Source: Thiomicrospira sp. UBA5634 (GTDB lineage: Bacteria > Pseudomonadota > Gammaproteobacteria > Thiomicrospirales > Thiomicrospiraceae). Taken from it: a stretch of 19,093 bases of DNA. A program made the position numbers and the translations under genes. Positions 8,875-15,875 of this stretch are shown here, piece by piece (the first letter of the stretch is position 1; the number at the start of each line of letters is the position of its first letter). The notes beneath the pieces are model-generated. The model was not told where the DNA came from. It did no database searches and saw only the letters and a list, made by a program, of their open reading frames with translations. Where the stretch lies: the NCBI GenBank assembly GCA_002421475.1, contig DIJW01000015.1:1-19093 (forward strand). Direction: 5' to 3'.

Positions 8875-9536
8875 TTTTATTTTGGCGGGTGTTAAAACAG
8901 CAGTTGGATTTGGCTTATGAGCATAAAACAGCGTGGCTAAATCCGTTGTTGTTTTTTGCATTGGTAACCTTGCTGTTTCCGTTAGCTTTGGGTGCCTCCA
9001 CTTCAAATTTAGCCGCTGTTGCACCAGGCTTGGTATGGATCACGGCCTTACTTGCGACCTTATTATCGTTAGAAACCCTGTTTCGTGATGATGTGGCGGA
9101 CGGCACGTTGGAGTTATGGTGCGCTAATCAACCATCGTTGCTGGTGTATGCCTATGCCAAACTCAGTGCGCATTGGCTATTGTATTGTTTGCCGTTGGTA
9201 TTGATTTCGCCGTTGCTGGCGTATAGTTTGCATTTGCCAATGGTTGCTTTAGCGGTGTTGATGTTGAGTTTATTGCTGGGGTCAATCGCCTTGGTTTGGC
9301 TCGGGGCTATCGGCGTTGCGATCACTACAGGCTTAAAATACAATAGCTTCCTTTTAGCGTTACTGGTGTTACCTTTTTATGTGCCGGTACTCATTTTTGG
9401 TGCCAGCGCAGTCGAAATAACCACCCAAGGTTTGTCAGCAGCCGGGCCGTTATATTTACTCGCTGCATTAGCGGTATTGGCCGTTACATTGGCGCCCTTT
9501 GCGGTGGCCAAAGCGCTCAAATTAAGTACGTCTTAG
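8871..9536 (+). CDS. ccmB: Heme exporter protein CcmB
   Basis: CcmB is the membrane subunit of the CcmABCD ABC-type complex and acts with CcmA and CcmC in releasing holo-CcmE. From ATG 8871 it has 221 residues, matching the E. coli protein of about 220, with an N-terminus MILFWRVLKQQLDLAYEH and six hydrophobic segments. An upstream in-frame TTG at 8841 is rejected because the ATG overlaps the ccmA stop (ATGA) in the coupled arrangement used throughout this operon. It contains a one-mismatch relative of the palindrome, CCAGGCTTGG, at 9024-9033. Confidence 0.93.
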   Translation: MILFWRVLKQQLDLAYEHKTAWLNPLLFFALVTLLFPLALGASTSNLAAVAPGLVWITALLATLLSLETLFRDDVADGTLELWCANQPSLLVYAYAKLSAHWLLYCLPLVLISPLLAYSLHLPMVALAVLMLSLLLGSIALVWLGAIGVAITTGLKYNSFLLALLVLPFYVPVLIFGASAVEITTQGLSAAGPLYLLAALAVLAVTLAPFAVAKALKLSTS

Positions 9537-9546
9537 GCAAAGATCC

Positions 9547-10311
9547 ATGAATCCAATTTTAAAATGGTGTTATCAACTGGCTGTGCCACATATCCTTTAC
9601 CCGCGTATTCAGGCCTGGTTGCCTTGGGTTGCGTTGGTAACCTTTAGTTTGCTGGCGTTAGGGCTTTATTTGGGCTTGGCGGTAGCACCGGCGGATTATC
9701 AGCAGGGTGAAGCGTTTCGTATTATTTATGTGCATGTACCGGCGGCTTGGTTGTCGATGGCAGTATATGTGGCGATGGCGTTGATGGCGCTAAGTGTATT
9801 GGTATGGCGCATTCAAGTGGCGGAACTGGCTTTGGTGGCGAGTGCGCCGATTGGTGCGGCTTTTACCTTAATCGCACTGATTACCGGCGCAATTTGGGGT
9901 AAACCCATGTGGGGCGCCTGGTGGGTATGGGATGCACGTTTGACTTCAGAGTTAATTCTGTTGTTTATTTATATCGGTATTTTTGTGTTGTATGACGCGA
10001 TTGAAGATAAACGCCAAGCCGGAAAAGCGGTCAGTTTAATGACGTTAGTGGGCTTAGTAAACATTCCGATTATTCATTATTCGGTCACTTGGTGGAATAC
10101 CCTGCACCAGCCGCCCAGTTTAAGTAAGTTTGATACGCCGTCTATCCATATAGATATGCTGATTCCATTATTGATTATGTTGCTGGCTTTTAAGCTGCTG
10201 TATTTATTGATGTTAATGTTGAGAATGCGTTTGAGTTTAATTGAACGCCAGCCGCAAGCCGCTTGGGTTAAAGCGCTGATTAAACCAGCTACAACGGGAG
10301 ATAAACCGTGA
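9547..10311 (+). CDS. ccmC: Heme export/handling protein CcmC
   Basis: CcmC loads heme onto the chaperone CcmE in the periplasm. The 254-residue protein has about six transmembrane segments. It carries the tryptophan-rich WWD motif WGKPMWGAWWVWDARLTSE (about residues 117-135), flanked by the two histidines expected as heme ligands, H63 in YVHVP and H187 in NTLHQ. It begins 10 bases after ccmB and overlaps ccmD by four bases (GTGA). A palindrome copy with one mismatch lies near the start at 9609-9618. Confidence 0.96.
   Translation: MNPILKWCYQLAVPHILYPRIQAWLPWVALVTFSLLALGLYLGLAVAPADYQQGEAFRIIYVHVPAAWLSMAVYVAMALMALSVLVWRIQVAELALVASAPIGAAFTLIALITGAIWGKPMWGAWWVWDARLTSELILLFIYIGIFVLYDAIEDKRQAGKAVSLMTLVGLVNIPIIHYSVTWWNTLHQPPSLSKFDTPSIHIDMLIPLLIMLLAFKLLYLLMLMLRMRLSLIERQPQAAWVKALIKPATTGDKP
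9609..9618. repeat. CCAGGCCTGG-like palindrome, copy 7 (TCAGGCCTGG)
   Basis: One mismatch at the first base. It lies in ccmC as CAG GCC TGG (Gln-Ala-Trp). Confidence 0.7.
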
Positions 10312-10469
10312 GTGAATTTTGGGCAATGGGTGGTTATGGCAGTTATGTTTGGTCGGCGTTTGGATTAAGTGCTTTAATTTTAATTTATAACCTGTGGTTG
10401 CCCATTTATCGCCACGTCAAGTTGTTACAACAGTGGCGTAATCAGCAGCAAGAGGAGCAGGCGTTATGA
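10308..10469 (+). CDS. ccmD: Heme exporter subunit CcmD
   Basis: This very short gene encodes a 53-residue protein with one transmembrane helix (about residues 13-32), bordered by an aromatic/glycine N-terminus (MSEFWAMGGYGSYVWSAF) and a basic, glutamine-rich tail. CcmD is required for release of holo-CcmE from the CcmABC complex. The start is GTG 10308, overlapping the ccmC stop as GTGA, and the end overlaps the ccmE start as ATGA. The start of the family motif (F.MGGYG.YVW) and the position between ccmC and ccmE identify it. Confidence 0.93.
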   Translation: MSEFWAMGGYGSYVWSAFGLSALILIYNLWLPIYRHVKLLQQWRNQQQEEQAL

Positions 10470-10900
10470 GTCCGTTACGTCGCAAGCGTTTGGCAAAAAT
10501 TGGCTTATTATTAGCCGGAGTCGCCTTAGCGGTTGGCTTAATGATTATGGCGTTTCAGCAAAATATGATGTTCTTTTTTTCTACCACCGAAGTGGTAGCG
10601 GGTAAAGCACCGTTAGAGCGAGATTTCCGTGTTGGCGGCATGGTAGTTGAGCAGAGTGTCGAGCGTGATCCGAACAGTTTATTAGTCCAGTTTACCCTTA
10701 CCGATTATCAGACCTTATTACAGGTGGAATATAGCGGCATTTTGCCGGATTTATTTCGCGAAGGCCAAGGCATTGTTGCTAAAGGCCGTCTAAATGAACA
10801 GGGTGTTTTTGTCGCCACAGAAGTGTTGGCCAAACACGATGAAAACTATATGCCGCCGGAAGTAGCGCAGTCACTTAAACCACAGGAATCTGCCAACTAA
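10466..10900 (+). CDS. ccmE: Heme chaperone CcmE
   Basis: CcmE is a periplasmic, membrane-anchored chaperone that carries heme covalently through a histidine to the CcmF/CcmH lyase. The 144-residue protein has a basic N-terminus, one membrane anchor (about 11-30) and a beta-barrel domain beginning with the FFFSTTEV segment. The heme-binding HxxxY motif is present as H124-D-E-N-Y128 in the LAKHDENYMPPEV segment. The stop shares one base with the ccmF start (TAATG). Confidence 0.96.
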   Translation: MSPLRRKRLAKIGLLLAGVALAVGLMIMAFQQNMMFFFSTTEVVAGKAPLERDFRVGGMVVEQSVERDPNSLLVQFTLTDYQTLLQVEYSGILPDLFREGQGIVAKGRLNEQGVFVATEVLAKHDENYMPPEVAQSLKPQESAN

Positions 10901-12819
10901 TGCTCGGTGAATTAGGGTTATTTGCACTGATTTTAGCTGCCGGATTTGCGGGGTTACTCAGTGTATTGTCCTTATGGGGAGCACATACCGCACAACGCGG
11001 ATTAATGCATTTGGCGCCATCTTTAGCTCTGGCAATGTTTAGTTTTGCCGGGTTGTCATTTTTACTGTTAATTGTGGCTTTTTTGCAGGATGATTTTTCG
11101 CTTAAATACGTGGCATCGCACTCAAGTGTGCATATGCCGACGTTATTTAAAGTGTCGGCGGCGTGGGGTGCGCATGAGGGTTCACTGCTTTTATGGGCTT
11201 TGATGTTAACCGGTTGGACGCTCGCTGTAGCCTATCGGGCAAAAGGTCTTACCCAGCTTGAACACACTCGTATTCTCGGGATATTAGGGTTTATCAGCTT
11301 CGGTTTTCTAGTATTTATTTTATTCACGTCGAGCCCGTTTGAGCGGCTGTTAAATGTGCCTGAAGATGGCTTGGGTCTTAATCCGCTATTACAAGATATT
11401 GCTTTGATTATCCATCCGCCCTTACTGTATATGGGATATGTCGGGGTGGCGGTAAGTTTTGCGCTAGCGATTGCATTGCTTTGGCAAGGCGAAGTTCGCA
11501 AATCAGCTCTGGCGTGGGCACGCAGTTGGACGTTAATCGCTTGGGTGTTTTTAACACTTGGCATTGCGCTTGGCAGTTGGTGGGCTTATTACGAACTGGG
11601 ATGGGGCGGTTGGTGGTTTTGGGATCCGGTAGAAAATGCCTCGTTATTGCCTTGGTTAGTTAGCACGGCATTAATTCATTCATTATTAGTCAGTGAAAAA
11701 CGCGGCGTGTTAATCGGCTGGACATTATTGTTGGCGATTTTGGCGTTTGCGATGAGTTTGATTGGGGCATTTTTGGTGCGTTCTGGAGTGCTGACATCGG
11801 TGCACGCATTTGCCACCGATCCAACCCGCGGTACATATATCTTGCTGTTTTTACTAGTGGTGATTGGCGGTGCATTAACGCTGTTTAGTTATCAAGCACC
11901 CAAGTTGGTTAAACCCAAACCGATGCAGTTATTGTCAAAAGAAACGTCATTACTGATGAATAATGTGTTGTTGATGGTGATGGCGGCCAGCGTGTTATTG
12001 GGCACCTTATATCCATTATTGTTAGACGCATTGGGTTTAGGCAAATTGTCGGTTGGGGCGCCCTATTTTAATGCTGTGATGATTCCGTTAACCATTCCAT
12101 TGGCACTACTGATGGGGATTGGATTTTTTCTACGTTGGAAACAAGACCACGCCGCGCGTTTAACCCAAGCGTTATGGCCGCTGGCACTTTTCAGTGCATT
12201 AGCAGTGTTAATAGGTGCTTTATGGCTTATGCCGGATTTGCCCATTATGGCAGTTGTTGGTTTGGCCATGACCGCTTGGGTTGGATTGGGTGCACTGATT
12301 TGGTTAATTCAACAACGCGTGCGTAGTGGTCATTTGCCAAATTCAGCTCTCGGTGCGGTGTTGGCGCACAGTGGATTTGCGTTAATGTTGTTTGGTATTG
12401 CCCTGTCGAGTTTATATGGCATTGAAAAAGATGTTCGGCTTGCACCGGGAGAGTCTTATTCACTTAAAAACTATCAATTGCAATTTGTTAGTGTGAGCCA
12501 AGGTGCAGGGGCAAATTATTTAACCAGTCAGGCCAGGGTAAAATTATTTAAAGATGATCAGTTTATCCGCGAACTTCAGGCAGAAAAACGTTTGTATATC
12601 GGACATAAAATGCCGATGACAGAGGTGGCGATTGATGCCGGATTTACGCGCGATATTTATGTTGCACTCGGCGAGCCTTTGGGTGATCAAGGTGCATGGA
12701 GTTTCCGCTTACAATACAAACCGTTTCTTCGCGCAATTTGGTTGGGTGCGTTATTAATGGCTTTGGGTGGTTTGATTGCAGTATTTAGGCGTTGGCAAAT
12801 GCGGAGTAAAACAATATGA
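10900..12819 (+). CDS. ccmF: Heme lyase CcmF
   Basis: CcmF is the large membrane core of the System I heme lyase, which attaches heme from CcmE to CXXCH sites. At 639 residues it is of normal length, with about 15 hydrophobic segments. The WWD motif (WGGWWFWDPVENASLLPW, about residues 235-252) and conserved histidines H172 (IIHPPLLY) and H260 (ALIHSLL) match known heme-ligand positions. A periplasmic domain precedes the last membrane segment. Both ends overlap neighbours (TAATG with ccmE, ATGA with ccmG). Confidence 0.97.
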   Translation: MLGELGLFALILAAGFAGLLSVLSLWGAHTAQRGLMHLAPSLALAMFSFAGLSFLLLIVAFLQDDFSLKYVASHSSVHMPTLFKVSAAWGAHEGSLLLWALMLTGWTLAVAYRAKGLTQLEHTRILGILGFISFGFLVFILFTSSPFERLLNVPEDGLGLNPLLQDIALIIHPPLLYMGYVGVAVSFALAIALLWQGEVRKSALAWARSWTLIAWVFLTLGIALGSWWAYYELGWGGWWFWDPVENASLLPWLVSTALIHSLLVSEKRGVLIGWTLLLAILAFAMSLIGAFLVRSGVLTSVHAFATDPTRGTYILLFLLVVIGGALTLFSYQAPKLVKPKPMQLLSKETSLLMNNVLLMVMAASVLLGTLYPLLLDALGLGKLSVGAPYFNAVMIPLTIPLALLMGIGFFLRWKQDHAARLTQALWPLALFSALAVLIGALWLMPDLPIMAVVGLAMTAWVGLGALIWLIQQRVRSGHLPNSALGAVLAHSGFALMLFGIALSSLYGIEKDVRLAPGESYSLKNYQLQFVSVSQGAGANYLTSQARVKLFKDDQFIRELQAEKRLYIGHKMPMTEVAIDAGFTRDIYVALGEPLGDQGAWSFRLQYKPFLRAIWLGALLMALGGLIAVFRRWQMRSKTI

Positions 12820-13349
12820 AACGCGCTTCGTGGCCACTCATTATTTTTATAATGATAAGTTTGTTATTTGCCTTGGGTTTAATGCTGAATCCGCGCGAAG
12901 TACCATCGCCGCTAATTGGTCAACAAGCACCGTCATTAAAGGGGCAAAAACTTGATACTTCAACACCTTTTCATGCTGAAGTATTACACCACCAGGCCTG
13001 GTTGTTAAATGTTTGGGCGTCTTGGTGTACCGGTTGTTTAGTTGAGCACCCGCTATTTAAACAATTGACGCAACAACCAGGCCTGGTGTTAGTTGGACTG
13101 AACTATAAAGATGAAGCGAAAGCGGCACAAGACTGGTTAAATCTGCACGGTAATCCTTATGATTATGTCATTACCGATCCACAAGGTCGTCTCGGGCTGG
13201 ATTGGGGGGTGTATGCGGTGCCGGAAACATTTTTGATTGATGCGCAAGGGATTGTTCGTCGTAAATGGGTTGGTGCTTTAACCCAGCAGCAAATAGAGCA
13301 AGAAGTGATTCCCGCTTGGCAACAACTTCATATCGCGGGGGTGAAGTAA
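12816..13349 (+). CDS. ccmG: Periplasmic thiol:disulfide oxidoreductase CcmG/DsbE
   Basis: CcmG is a membrane-tethered thioredoxin-like reductant that keeps apocytochrome CXXCH cysteines reduced for heme attachment. The 177-residue protein has an uncleaved N-terminal anchor (about 6-24) and a thioredoxin fold with the active site WCTGC (C71, C74) after NVWASW. The cis-proline region GVYAVPETFLID is also present. The CTGC dipeptide differs from the CPTC common in this family, but the fold and position leave little doubt. Two perfect palindrome copies (12992 and 13077) flank the active site. Confidence 0.95.
   Translation: MKRASWPLIIFIMISLLFALGLMLNPREVPSPLIGQQAPSLKGQKLDTSTPFHAEVLHHQAWLLNVWASWCTGCLVEHPLFKQLTQQPGLVLVGLNYKDEAKAAQDWLNLHGNPYDYVITDPQGRLGLDWGVYAVPETFLIDAQGIVRRKWVGALTQQQIEQEVIPAWQQLHIAGVK
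12992..13001. repeat. CCAGGCCTGG palindrome, copy 8 (perfect)
   Basis: Perfect copy in ccmG, codons CAG GCC TGG (Gln-Ala-Trp), only 85 bases from the next copy. Confidence 0.85.
13077..13086. repeat. CCAGGCCTGG palindrome, copy 9 (perfect)
   Basis: Perfect copy in ccmG but in the other reading phase, CCA GGC CTG (Pro-Gly-Leu). Confidence 0.85.
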
Positions 13350-13748
13350 ATGCGGGCGTTAATTTTGATGTTTTTTCTCTTTAGCCTGCCAAGCCACGCG
13401 GTGATTGAAACCTATCACTTCTCGAATGAACAACAACGTGCTTTGTATGATGAATTAGTGCGTGAACTGCGTTGCGTTGTTTGTCAAAATCAAAACTTAA
13501 TTGATTCAAATGCGCCGCTGGCACAGGATTTACGTCAACAAATTTATCAAATGGTTCAACACGAACAAGCCGATAAAGAAACCGTCATAAAGTTTATGAC
13601 CCAACGTTATGGCGACTTTGTATTGTATAAACCGCCGTTACAGCCCAATACAGTATTGTTATGGTTTGCGCCGTTATTGATGTTGTTATTGGGTGTGGTA
13701 ATGGTAGTAAGGTTTGTGCGCCAGACGCAAAAGGTTTCACATGATTGA
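13350..13748 (+). CDS. ccmH: Cytochrome c maturation protein CcmH (CcmL-type, thioreductase domain)
   Basis: This protein reduces or holds apocytochrome thiols and works with CcmF and CcmI. The 132-residue form corresponds to the N-terminal half of E. coli CcmH. A cleavable signal peptide (MRALILMFFLFSLPSHA) is followed by a three-helix domain with the redox motif LRCVVCQ (C42, C45), and a C-terminal membrane helix (about 103-124). ccmH starts immediately after the ccmG stop and overlaps ccmI by eight bases, so the two functions fused in E. coli are separate genes here. Confidence 0.95.
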   Translation: MRALILMFFLFSLPSHAVIETYHFSNEQQRALYDELVRELRCVVCQNQNLIDSNAPLAQDLRQQIYQMVQHEQADKETVIKFMTQRYGDFVLYKPPLQPNTVLLWFAPLLMLLLGVVMVVRFVRQTQKVSHD

Positions 13749-14379
13749 ATTAATCAGCATAATCGGTTTGTTATTGCTTGTCAGCATTGCATGGTTGCTG
13801 TGGTTCGCGCATCGTCATCAAGTCATTAAACAACCGTTAGTTATCAGCGGTGGGTTGTTGTTGCTGTTAAGCATTGTCACTTACAGTTTTTTGGGACAAC
13901 CAGGCCTGGTGGCACAACAAGCACAACAGCGCGCTGAGTTAGCGGCTAATCAAACGCTGATTGATCAGTTACAAACCCGGTTAGCCAAACAACCGGATGA
14001 TGTCGAAGGCTGGCTGATGCTGGGTCATTCTTATCGCACCTTAGCCAATCATATCGCTGCACGTGATGCGTTTGAAAAAGCCTATCAACTAGATGGCAAT
14101 AATGCTCCCGCAATGCTGGCATTGGCGGAAACCTTGGCAGTGCTGAACGGCGGCGAATATAACTTGCGCGCGCAAGCATTGATTGCCACAGCAGTCCGTT
14201 TAGCGCCAGAAAACCCGGAAGCCTTATGGTTAGGTGGCGTGGTAGCCAACCAACAAGGCGATTTAAAACAAGCCTATGTTTATTGGTCACAGCTAAAACA
14301 ACAAACCCTGCCGGCAACGGAAGAAAATGAAATGTTAACTAATCTATTGAAAGATATAGAAAAAGCTTTAGCGCGCTAA
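13741..14379 (+). CDS. ccmI: Cytochrome c maturation protein CcmI (TPR protein)
   Basis: CcmI is a chaperone that binds the C-terminus of apocytochromes c and presents them to CcmF/CcmH. From ATG 13741 it has 212 residues: two membrane segments (about 4-22 and 34-51) separated by a short basic loop, then a periplasmic domain with tetratricopeptide repeats (WLMLGHSYRTLANHIAARDAFEKAYQL, about 91-117, is a clear TPR). An upstream GTG at 13714 in the same frame is rejected because it lies deep inside ccmH. It corresponds to the C-terminal part of E. coli CcmH. It ends the ccm run; I see no clear terminator before the next gene. Confidence 0.9.
   Translation: MIELISIIGLLLLVSIAWLLWFAHRHQVIKQPLVISGGLLLLLSIVTYSFLGQPGLVAQQAQQRAELAANQTLIDQLQTRLAKQPDDVEGWLMLGHSYRTLANHIAARDAFEKAYQLDGNNAPAMLALAETLAVLNGGEYNLRAQALIATAVRLAPENPEALWLGGVVANQQGDLKQAYVYWSQLKQQTLPATEENEMLTNLLKDIEKALAR
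13900..13909. repeat. CCAGGCCTGG palindrome, copy 10 (perfect)
   Basis: Perfect copy in ccmI, codons CCA GGC CTG (Pro-Gly-Leu). No further copy is seen until 19015. Confidence 0.85.
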
Positions 14380-14503
14380 AGAACACAGTTAAAACGGATA
14401 TTCCCCTATAAAATTTATTGATAATAGTTATTCATAAAATTGAATGTCTTTTTAATCAACCGACACTTAACATATCCACACATTTAAATTTATAAGGTTA
14501 CGT

Positions 14504-15079
14504 ATGAAAAAGATTTACCTCGTCATGGCTGGGATTTTCGTGCTCGGCTTCGCTTCGTTTGGCGCAATGAATGTTGTATTTGATGCAACAAATGAAATGG
14601 AGTTCTGTACTTCATGTCATAGTATGAAAATCAACTTAGAAGAGTACCAAGAAACGGTTCACTACAAAAACGCCTCCGGTGTGCGTGCAACCTGCTCGGA
14701 TTGTCATGTTCCTAAAGAGTTCGGTCCAAAATTAAAAGCCAAAATCATTGCGGCTAAAGATGTATATCATGAGTTTTTAGGTAACTTTGCCGTCAGCAGT
14801 GAAATCAAAAATGATCCGGAAGCTTACAAAGCGCATTACGATGCTGAACGCTGGCGTATGGCAAATATCGTCTGGGAAAAAATGAAGGCGAATGACTCTG
14901 CGCAATGTCGTACCTGCCACAGCTTTGACTCAATGGATTTTGAGCAGCAAGGTCGTTCAGCACAAAGACGCCATCCACGTGCCATTGAAGATGGTGAAAC
15001 CTGTATTGATTGCCATAAAGGCATCGCGCACCATGAACCCATGGAGCCCTTAATTAGCAGTGTGCAAACTGCTGAATAA
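14504..15079 (+). CDS. Membrane-anchored tetraheme cytochrome c, NapC/NirT family
   Basis: The 191-residue protein has an N-terminal membrane anchor (about 4-24) and four CXXCH heme sites, at C35-H39 (EFCTSCHSM), C64-H68, C135-H139 and C167-H171. This is the standard spacing and size of NapC/NirT-type quinol dehydrogenases, which pass electrons between the membrane quinone pool and periplasmic partners. No nitrate, nitrite or other reductase gene is nearby in the window. Its neighbours are the ccm genes that mature it and the sulfide dehydrogenase genes, so a role linking those electrons to the quinone pool is possible but unproven. TAAGG lies a few bases before the ATG. The 124-base upstream gap is AT-rich and shows no promoter I can defend. 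A strong terminator follows. Confidence 0.9.
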   Translation: MKKIYLVMAGIFVLGFASFGAMNVVFDATNEMEFCTSCHSMKINLEEYQETVHYKNASGVRATCSDCHVPKEFGPKLKAKIIAAKDVYHEFLGNFAVSSEIKNDPEAYKAHYDAERWRMANIVWEKMKANDSAQCRTCHSFDSMDFEQQGRSAQRRHPRAIEDGETCIDCHKGIAHHEPMEPLISSVQTAE

Positions 15080-15087
15080 ACCGAATT

Positions 15088-15118
15088 AAAAAAACCCATC
15101 TTCGTATGGGTTTTTTTA
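15088..15118. terminator. Terminator after the tetraheme cytochrome gene
   Basis: A 12-bp perfect stem (15088-15099 with 15106-15117, core ACCCAT/ATGGGT) encloses a 6-base loop. A-tract and T-tract flanks make it potentially bidirectional. It begins nine bases after the stop codon. Confidence 0.9.
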
Positions 15119-15124
15119 TAACAA

Positions 15125-15138
15125 TTGATTTCGATCAA
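15125..15138. promoter_or_regulatory. Consensus FNR/ANR box
   Basis: TTGAT-TTCG-ATCAA matches the FNR/ANR consensus TTGATNNNNATCAA at every defined position and lies within a longer 8-bp-arm palindrome (15122-15141). Its centre is about 60.5 bases upstream of the start site predicted from the promoter at 15157-15185, close to the class I activator position. It suggests oxygen-responsive control of the first sulfide dehydrogenase operon. Confidence 0.7.
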
Positions 15139-15156
15139 TTGAGTGAAAAAGAACCG

Positions 15157-15185
15157 TTGAGTTCTTCAGTATGAGCCTCTCTAAT
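15157..15185 (+). promoter_or_regulatory. Probable promoter of the diheme fcc operon
   Basis: A -35-like TTGAGT (15157-15162) and a -10-like TCTAAT (15180-15185) are spaced 17 bp apart. The predicted transcript would start near 15192. The -10 lies inside the left arm of the 18-bp inverted repeat, so a protein bound there would block it. Confidence 0.5.
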
Positions 15186-15222
15186 AAACAATTCGCAGGT
15201 AAACTGTTTATTAGAGAGGCTC
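15173..15222. repeat. Perfect 18-bp inverted repeat over the fcc promoter
   Basis: The left arm GAGCCTCTCTAATAAACA (15173-15190) is repeated exactly in reverse complement at 15205-15222, with a 14-base centre. No T tract follows, so it is not an ordinary terminator. It ends 15 bases before the Shine-Dalgarno of the first fccA. It may be an operator or a leader hairpin; the choice depends on the true transcription start. Confidence 0.9.
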
Positions 15223-15251
15223 TAAAAGTCTCGTTCAAGGAGGAGTAGTTT

Positions 15252-15863
15252 ATGAGAAACGCCAAAAAAACGTCCATTAAGCAATGGATGGGTGTGGTTT
15301 TAGCCGGTGGCTTGCTAGCATCTAGTATGGCTCAGGCTGATTTTGATCGTGCCAGTGTGTTAGCTAACACTTGTGTTGGTTGTCATGGAGTAAACGGAAT
15401 CAGTGCAGGTCCAGCGATTCCATCAATTGCCGGTTTATCTGAAGCATATTTTATCGACACGATGAAAGCTTATCGCGAAGGTGAGCGTCCGAGCACAATC
15501 ATGACGCGTTTAGCGAAAGGTTATACCGATCAAGATATCGATGATATGGCGAAATATTTTGCCAAGCAGAAGTATGTACAGGTTGAGCAACCACATGATG
15601 CAAAATTAGCAGCTCAAGGTAAAGCGATCCACAGTAAATCATGCGAACGTTGTCATGATGCAGCCGGCACAGTTGCTGCAGATGATGCCGGATTCCTTTC
15701 TGGTCAAATGAAACCTTACCTAGCTTACAGCTTGGAAGACTTTACAAGCGGCAACCGCGAGATGGAAAAGAAAATGGCTGCTGAACTAGAAAAAGTTCAA
15801 AAAGCTCATGGTGATGCTGGTGTGAAAGCACTGATTGAATACTATGCTTCTGGCAAGAAATAA
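15252..15863 (+). CDS. fccA: Flavocytochrome c sulfide dehydrogenase, diheme cytochrome subunit
   Basis: This is the electron-accepting cytochrome of flavocytochrome c sulfide dehydrogenase, which receives electrons from the FccB flavin as sulfide is oxidised in the periplasm. The 203-residue precursor has a Sec signal peptide (about 1-29, cleavage after MAQA) and two class I cytochrome domains, with heme sites CVGCH (C41-H45) and CERCH (C131-H135). Candidate axial methionines are M84 (STIMTRLAKGYTD) and M171 or M175. Two hemes in about 21 kDa is the Allochromatium vinosum type. A very strong AAGGAGG lies eight bases before the ATG, and fccB starts 12 bases after the stop. The second operon codes for a shorter, single-heme relative. 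Confidence 0.92.
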   Translation: MRNAKKTSIKQWMGVVLAGGLLASSMAQADFDRASVLANTCVGCHGVNGISAGPAIPSIAGLSEAYFIDTMKAYREGERPSTIMTRLAKGYTDQDIDDMAKYFAKQKYVQVEQPHDAKLAAQGKAIHSKSCERCHDAAGTVAADDAGFLSGQMKPYLAYSLEDFTSGNREMEKKMAAELEKVQKAHGDAGVKALIEYYASGKK

Positions 15864-15875
15864 GGAGAACATAAC

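Noticed and set aside
13714..13740. Upstream GTG start for ccmI at 13714
   Set aside because: It adds a basic, non-homologous stretch inside ccmH. ATG 13741 starts right before the first membrane helix.
14472..14480. DnaA-box-like ATATCCACA before the tetraheme cytochrome gene
   Set aside because: It is a single copy with one mismatch far from dnaA and has no companion boxes.
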